A stretch of 64,000 nucleotides of DNA, taken from assembly GCF_003353175.1 (NCBI RefSeq), contig NZ_QHKS01000015.1:385-64384 (forward strand), given 5' to 3'. This document shows positions 61,046-64,000 of this stretch, piece after piece. This DNA is from Paraburkholderia lacunae. GTDB lineage: Bacteria; Pseudomonadota; Gammaproteobacteria; Burkholderiales; Burkholderiaceae. Under the pieces are notes generated by a model, which did not search any database, was not told the DNA's origin, and saw only the letters and a program-made list of their open reading frames with translations. The stretch's first letter is position 1, and every line of letters begins with the position of its first letter. The position numbers were made by a program, and so were the translations under genes.

Positions 61046-62392
61046 TCATGGACGGGAATCGCGCGCCGCGCGGGCGGCCTCGCTGTATGCGCCGCTGCCT
61101 GCCTGGCGGTTTGCCTCGCGGTTTGCCTTCGTGTCGGCATAAGTCGCGAGCGCGGCCAGGATCGCGATGACGCTGGCGTAGAACGACACGGTCATCTTCA
61201 GATCGAACGTCTCGACCGTCAGCCCGAAGATCCAGAACGCCACGACAAACGTCAGCCCCATCAGCGCCGCCCGCCGCCCGGGGTCGACCGGCGCGCTCAG
61301 GCGCCGCCAGAAAATCACCCCCGGCACGACGTAGATGGCCAGCAGCGCCAGACCGCCGACGATGCCGTAATCGGTCATGTAGGCGAACATCTGGTTATGC
61401 ACCTCGCCTCTGCCCAACTGGGCGGCGGCCGGCGTGAGCATGCCCGCGTCGGCAAACGACTGCATGCTGTTGCGGAAACCGTTGCCGCCGAGACCCAGAA
61501 GCGGATGGCTCTCGACGATCCGGGCCGCCGCCTCATAGAGCTGCAGACGGATGCCGAGCGGCGTGTCTTTGTCGCCGTGCGTGTACTTCACCACATCCGA
61601 CGACACGTCGCCGACCCGATCGCGCGCGGTCGGCGAAAACGCGTACACGCCGGCCAGAATCGCAACGATCGTGAGCGGCAGCAACACCTTCCACTTGCGT
61701 GACTTGCCGCGGCTGCGAACGTACAGAATCATGACGGCGACCACCGGAATGGCCACCCACCCGCCGCGCGAGCCGGTGATCAGCGACGCGCAGAGTCCGG
61801 CGAAAAGCCCGGCCACCTTGATGACGCGCACCAGCAGCCGGTCTTTTCGCCACCAGTTCAGCGACAGGATGGAGAGCACGCCCAACAGCAGCGCAATATC
61901 GCCGAAGTGAATCGGATTCAGGAACTGGCTGCTGAGCCGGCCGAAGCCCCAGTCGCGCGGCGCGATCAGCAGAATGCCGAGCGACGCCAGCGCGGCGAGT
62001 GCGAACGACAGATCGGCCCACTCGAGCGTGCGCGGCAGGCAGCGGCGCAACACCAGGACGAGCGGTGCGGCGGCGACGAAACGCGACGGCGAATCGAGCG
62101 TGCTGGCCACCACGCCGCCGTGCCACGCGCCGCCGACCAGTACCGCGACGACCGGGCATGCGGTGGCAACGCACAGCGCAATATCGACCTGATCCCATTG
62201 GATCGACGGCAGGCCGGTCCACGCTCTCGGCGAGGCAAGCAATGCAAGCGAAATAACCGCGGCCGCAATTGACAACGCACTTCCGGCACCGTGAAAGAGC
62301 AAGGTGGCCGACGGATACGTGAGCAGGAATAACGCGGGCAGCAGGCTTCGTGAGTTGACGCTCAGGAAAGCATTTTTGGTGGGCGTCGACAT
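61046..62392 (-). CDS. O-antigen ligase-like (WaaL/Wzy_C) membrane protein
   Basis: This 448-residue inner-membrane protein has about 12 helices. It has the Wzy_C region with LITGSRGGWVAIPVV, a large periplasmic loop with LYEAAARIVESHPLLGLGGN and GRGEVHNQMFAYMTDYG, typical of O-antigen ligases or glycan polymerases. It would attach a finished glycan to lipid A-core, or polymerise it. The C-terminal about 25 residues are polar and unlike the membrane part. First gene of a minus-strand unit with the two GT2 genes. Confidence 0.88.
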   Translation of the reverse strand: MSTPTKNAFLSVNSRSLLPALFLLTYPSATLLFHGAGSALSIAAAVISLALLASPRAWTGLPSIQWDQVDIALCVATACPVVAVLVGGAWHGGVVASTLDSPSRFVAAAPLVLVLRRCLPRTLEWADLSFALAALASLGILLIAPRDWGFGRLSSQFLNPIHFGDIALLLGVLSILSLNWWRKDRLLVRVIKVAGLFAGLCASLITGSRGGWVAIPVVAVMILYVRSRGKSRKWKVLLPLTIVAILAGVYAFSPTARDRVGDVSSDVVKYTHGDKDTPLGIRLQLYEAAARIVESHPLLGLGGNGFRNSMQSFADAGMLTPAAAQLGRGEVHNQMFAYMTDYGIVGGLALLAIYVVPGVIFWRRLSAPVDPGRRAALMGLTFVVAFWIFGLTVETFDLKMTVSFYASVIAILAALATYADTKANREANRQAGSGAYSEAARAARDSRP

Positions 62393-62708
62393 GTCTCTGG
62401 AATTTGACCAGTTGCGTGCGCGGGCCGGCGCGCGTAACCGGGTAGATTAACCTCTCTATTGTACCGGGTTCCCGCCCTAATCCTGTAATTCAGCGGTGCC
62501 CGGTCGCCCCGTCCCCCAGCGACAGCGCGCTCTGGAAGGTTCCTATCGTAGTGCCAGAACATGCTGGAAAACCTCCCAGGAATGTTTCAGTAAGCATGTA
62601 GGAGTGTGCTGTACCATACGGACCGCAAACTCTCCCGCACGAGTTGCCGCGTCTTGAGCACTGCAGGCATCGGTAGCCCGAAAAACACGCCATTTCCGAC
62701 GATCCGAA
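62393..62708. other. intergenic region between divergent glycan genes
   Basis: These 316 bases separate the ligase-like gene (minus) from the GT9-like gene (plus). A TACAAT (minus strand 62458-62463, ctattgtacc on plus) is a possible -10 for the ligase operon, without a clear -35. No gene is supported here. Confidence 0.4.
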
Positions 62709-63878
62709 ATGAACCGATTGATGCGCGCGCTTTACTGCATTGCGCCCGCCACCGTGAAAAGAAGCCTAGAGTCGGCCGTCAGCCGCTCCACCCGCATCCC
62801 GTATGCGGGCGTCGCGCACGAGCCCGAAGTGTTTCTGCGCAAGACCTCGCGGGCGAAGATCGCCAAAAAATATCTGCACAGATATCTGCTGCTGGCATGG
62901 CGTGGCCAGACGCGCCTTGAACTCGGAAACGCCGCCGCGTGCAAACGGCTACTGTGGATCTACACCGGCAAGCGCAATTTCGGCGACGCCACGATGGATA
63001 TGTCCGGACGAGCGCTGCTGAAAGGCCGTGGCTTCGCGATCGATCTGTTCACGCTGCCGCACCTGCACCCGCTGTTCGCGGAAGACGACGTGTTCCAGCA
63101 CGTGTTTTCCGATTTACGCGATCTGCAGGGCCGCCATTACGACGCAATCCTGATGTCGGAGTACAACCTGCCGTCGATCAAACTGAAGACGCGGCACTTC
63201 AGGGATTTGCCGTTCGCCTGCCTGTTCCAGTATTTCTACGGACCGGACCGCAACCAGACCTGCTTTAGCTACGCAGCGGTCAACAACGTCTTCGCGCTCG
63301 GCTACGGCGCTGCCGACGTCGTATCGATGAGCAAGCCCTACCTGGCGACGCAGGCCCAAACCCGCGACTCGGTCCGGCCGTTCGTGCCGGACGGGCGCTA
63401 TCTGGCACTGGCCATCGGCGGACTCGACGCGAACCGTACCTATCGTCACTGGGCCGGGTTGCTCGAACTCATCGATCAATCGGACAACCGGGAGATACCG
63501 AAGCAGATCGTTCTGCTCGGGTCGGACAATGGGCTCGGCATGGCGGAGAGCTTGCTGAAGCTGAAGTTCGGCAAACTGGAGATCAGCTCGTGTGTCGGCA
63601 AGCTGAGCTTGCTGCAGTCGCGCGAGATCGTCGCGAGGGCAAGCCTTTTTGTGGGCGCGGATGGCGGCCTGATGCACGTAGCCCACTCGACTCCAACGCC
63701 AAGCGTGTCGCTCTTTTCCGACCGCGAACCGCCTTATCTGCGGCTGACTGAAGCATGCCGTTCGATCGGCATTCCGAGTACCGGCGACGTCGACGACATT
63801 GCGCCGGCAACGATCATGAGCGCGATCAGCACGCAACTCTCGCGGTTAGCGGCAAAGGAATCAGACGCCGCGGCATGA
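62709..63878 (+). CDS. family 9-like glycosyltransferase (heptosyltransferase superfamily)
   Basis: The 389-residue protein has a GT-B fold. The N-terminal half carries LLWIYTGKRNFGDATMDMSG, and the C-terminal half has YLALAIGGLDANRTYRHWAG and the donor loop ASLFVGADGGLMHVAHSTPT, equivalent to the D-S-G-P-x-H motif of heptosyltransferases (here ADGGLMH). It likely adds a sugar to LPS core or a related glycan. ATG 62709 is the first start with a sensible N-terminus (MNRLMRALYCIAPATVK). The decayed gene at 207-1708 belongs to the same broad superfamily but is not a close copy. Confidence 0.82.
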   Translation: MNRLMRALYCIAPATVKRSLESAVSRSTRIPYAGVAHEPEVFLRKTSRAKIAKKYLHRYLLLAWRGQTRLELGNAAACKRLLWIYTGKRNFGDATMDMSGRALLKGRGFAIDLFTLPHLHPLFAEDDVFQHVFSDLRDLQGRHYDAILMSEYNLPSIKLKTRHFRDLPFACLFQYFYGPDRNQTCFSYAAVNNVFALGYGAADVVSMSKPYLATQAQTRDSVRPFVPDGRYLALAIGGLDANRTYRHWAGLLELIDQSDNREIPKQIVLLGSDNGLGMAESLLKLKFGKLEISSCVGKLSLLQSREIVARASLFVGADGGLMHVAHSTPTPSVSLFSDREPPYLRLTEACRSIGIPSTGDVDDIAPATIMSAISTQLSRLAAKESDAAA

Positions 63879-64000
63879 GCGGCGGCGTAGGCTGGCGTAT
63901 GTTTCCGCCGCCCGCGCGCTCATATCACGGTTATGTCACGAACGTGCCACGCCCATGGCGCTTATGCCACGTTCTTGCCGCGTCTTGCCGCGTTCATGCC
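63879..64000. other. right-end spacer
   Basis: Short imperfect repeats (tatgtcacg, cttatgccacg, cttgccgcg) fill the last about 90 bases. No gene begins here within the window. Confidence 0.5.

Overview
The window looks like a chromosome segment of a Burkholderiaceae bacterium, most likely Paraburkholderia or a close relative. The reasons are very high GC coding DNA, the core order purD-hemF-nadD-rsfS-rlmH-maf-rng, and the mix of kdp operon, FUSC-type efflux set, SRAP, fRMsr and RdgC genes. No species-level claim is made. No rRNA or tRNA gene and no CRISPR array was recognised.

Layout. 0.2-1.7 kb: decayed TPR/glycosyltransferase gene. 1.8-14.7 kb: metabolic and housekeeping genes (aroC, an MFS-acyltransferase fusion, a CBS protein, methionine-type sulfhydrylase plus alpha/beta hydrolase, DUF962, YihY, WrbA, DUF2069, an FAD-linked D-2-hydroxyacid dehydrogenase, a metallophosphoesterase, SRAP). 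14.9-21.4 kb: LysR regulator divergent from a four-gene tripartite efflux set (outer membrane factor, FUSC pump, DUF1656, HlyD adaptor). 21.4-25.7 kb: truncated globin, FtsX-type permease, DUF4126 and an SMR exporter preceded by a guanidine-II (mini-ykkC) riboswitch. 25.8-34.7 kb: complete kdpFABCDE potassium operon with an extra small membrane ORF at its head. 34.9-46.3 kb: quinone reductase, mgsA, SDR, upp, yebC, then the purD-to-rng core block.

46.3-50.0 kb is the accessory part. It starts with an IS3-family remnant after rng and holds pieces of a decayed prophage (HK97 portal fragment, a duplicated divergent promoter/gene-start module, a 45-aa membrane protein). It also holds an intact-looking two-gene unit: a Tlde1/DUF2778-like L,D-transpeptidase-fold toxin overlapping by 4 bp a two-helix membrane protein that is a good immunity candidate. 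A DUF1493 gene follows. This is the best place to look for something new.

50.0-64.0 kb: an EAL protein with a degenerate GGDEF, fRMsr, a molbindin, an NlpC/P60 lipoprotein, VOC protein plus VOC remnant, MFS transporter, rdgC, a SnoaL-like remnant, and a surface polysaccharide locus (two paralogous GT2 genes, an O-antigen-ligase-like protein, a divergent GT9-like gene).

A window-wide theme is spacer minisatellites: arrays with 9-, 12-, 15-, 20- and 27-bp units lie between otherwise ordinary core genes, including inside the kdp operon and the rsfS-rlmH-maf block. Gene calls rest on reading the translated proteins and recognisable motifs; no database search was run.
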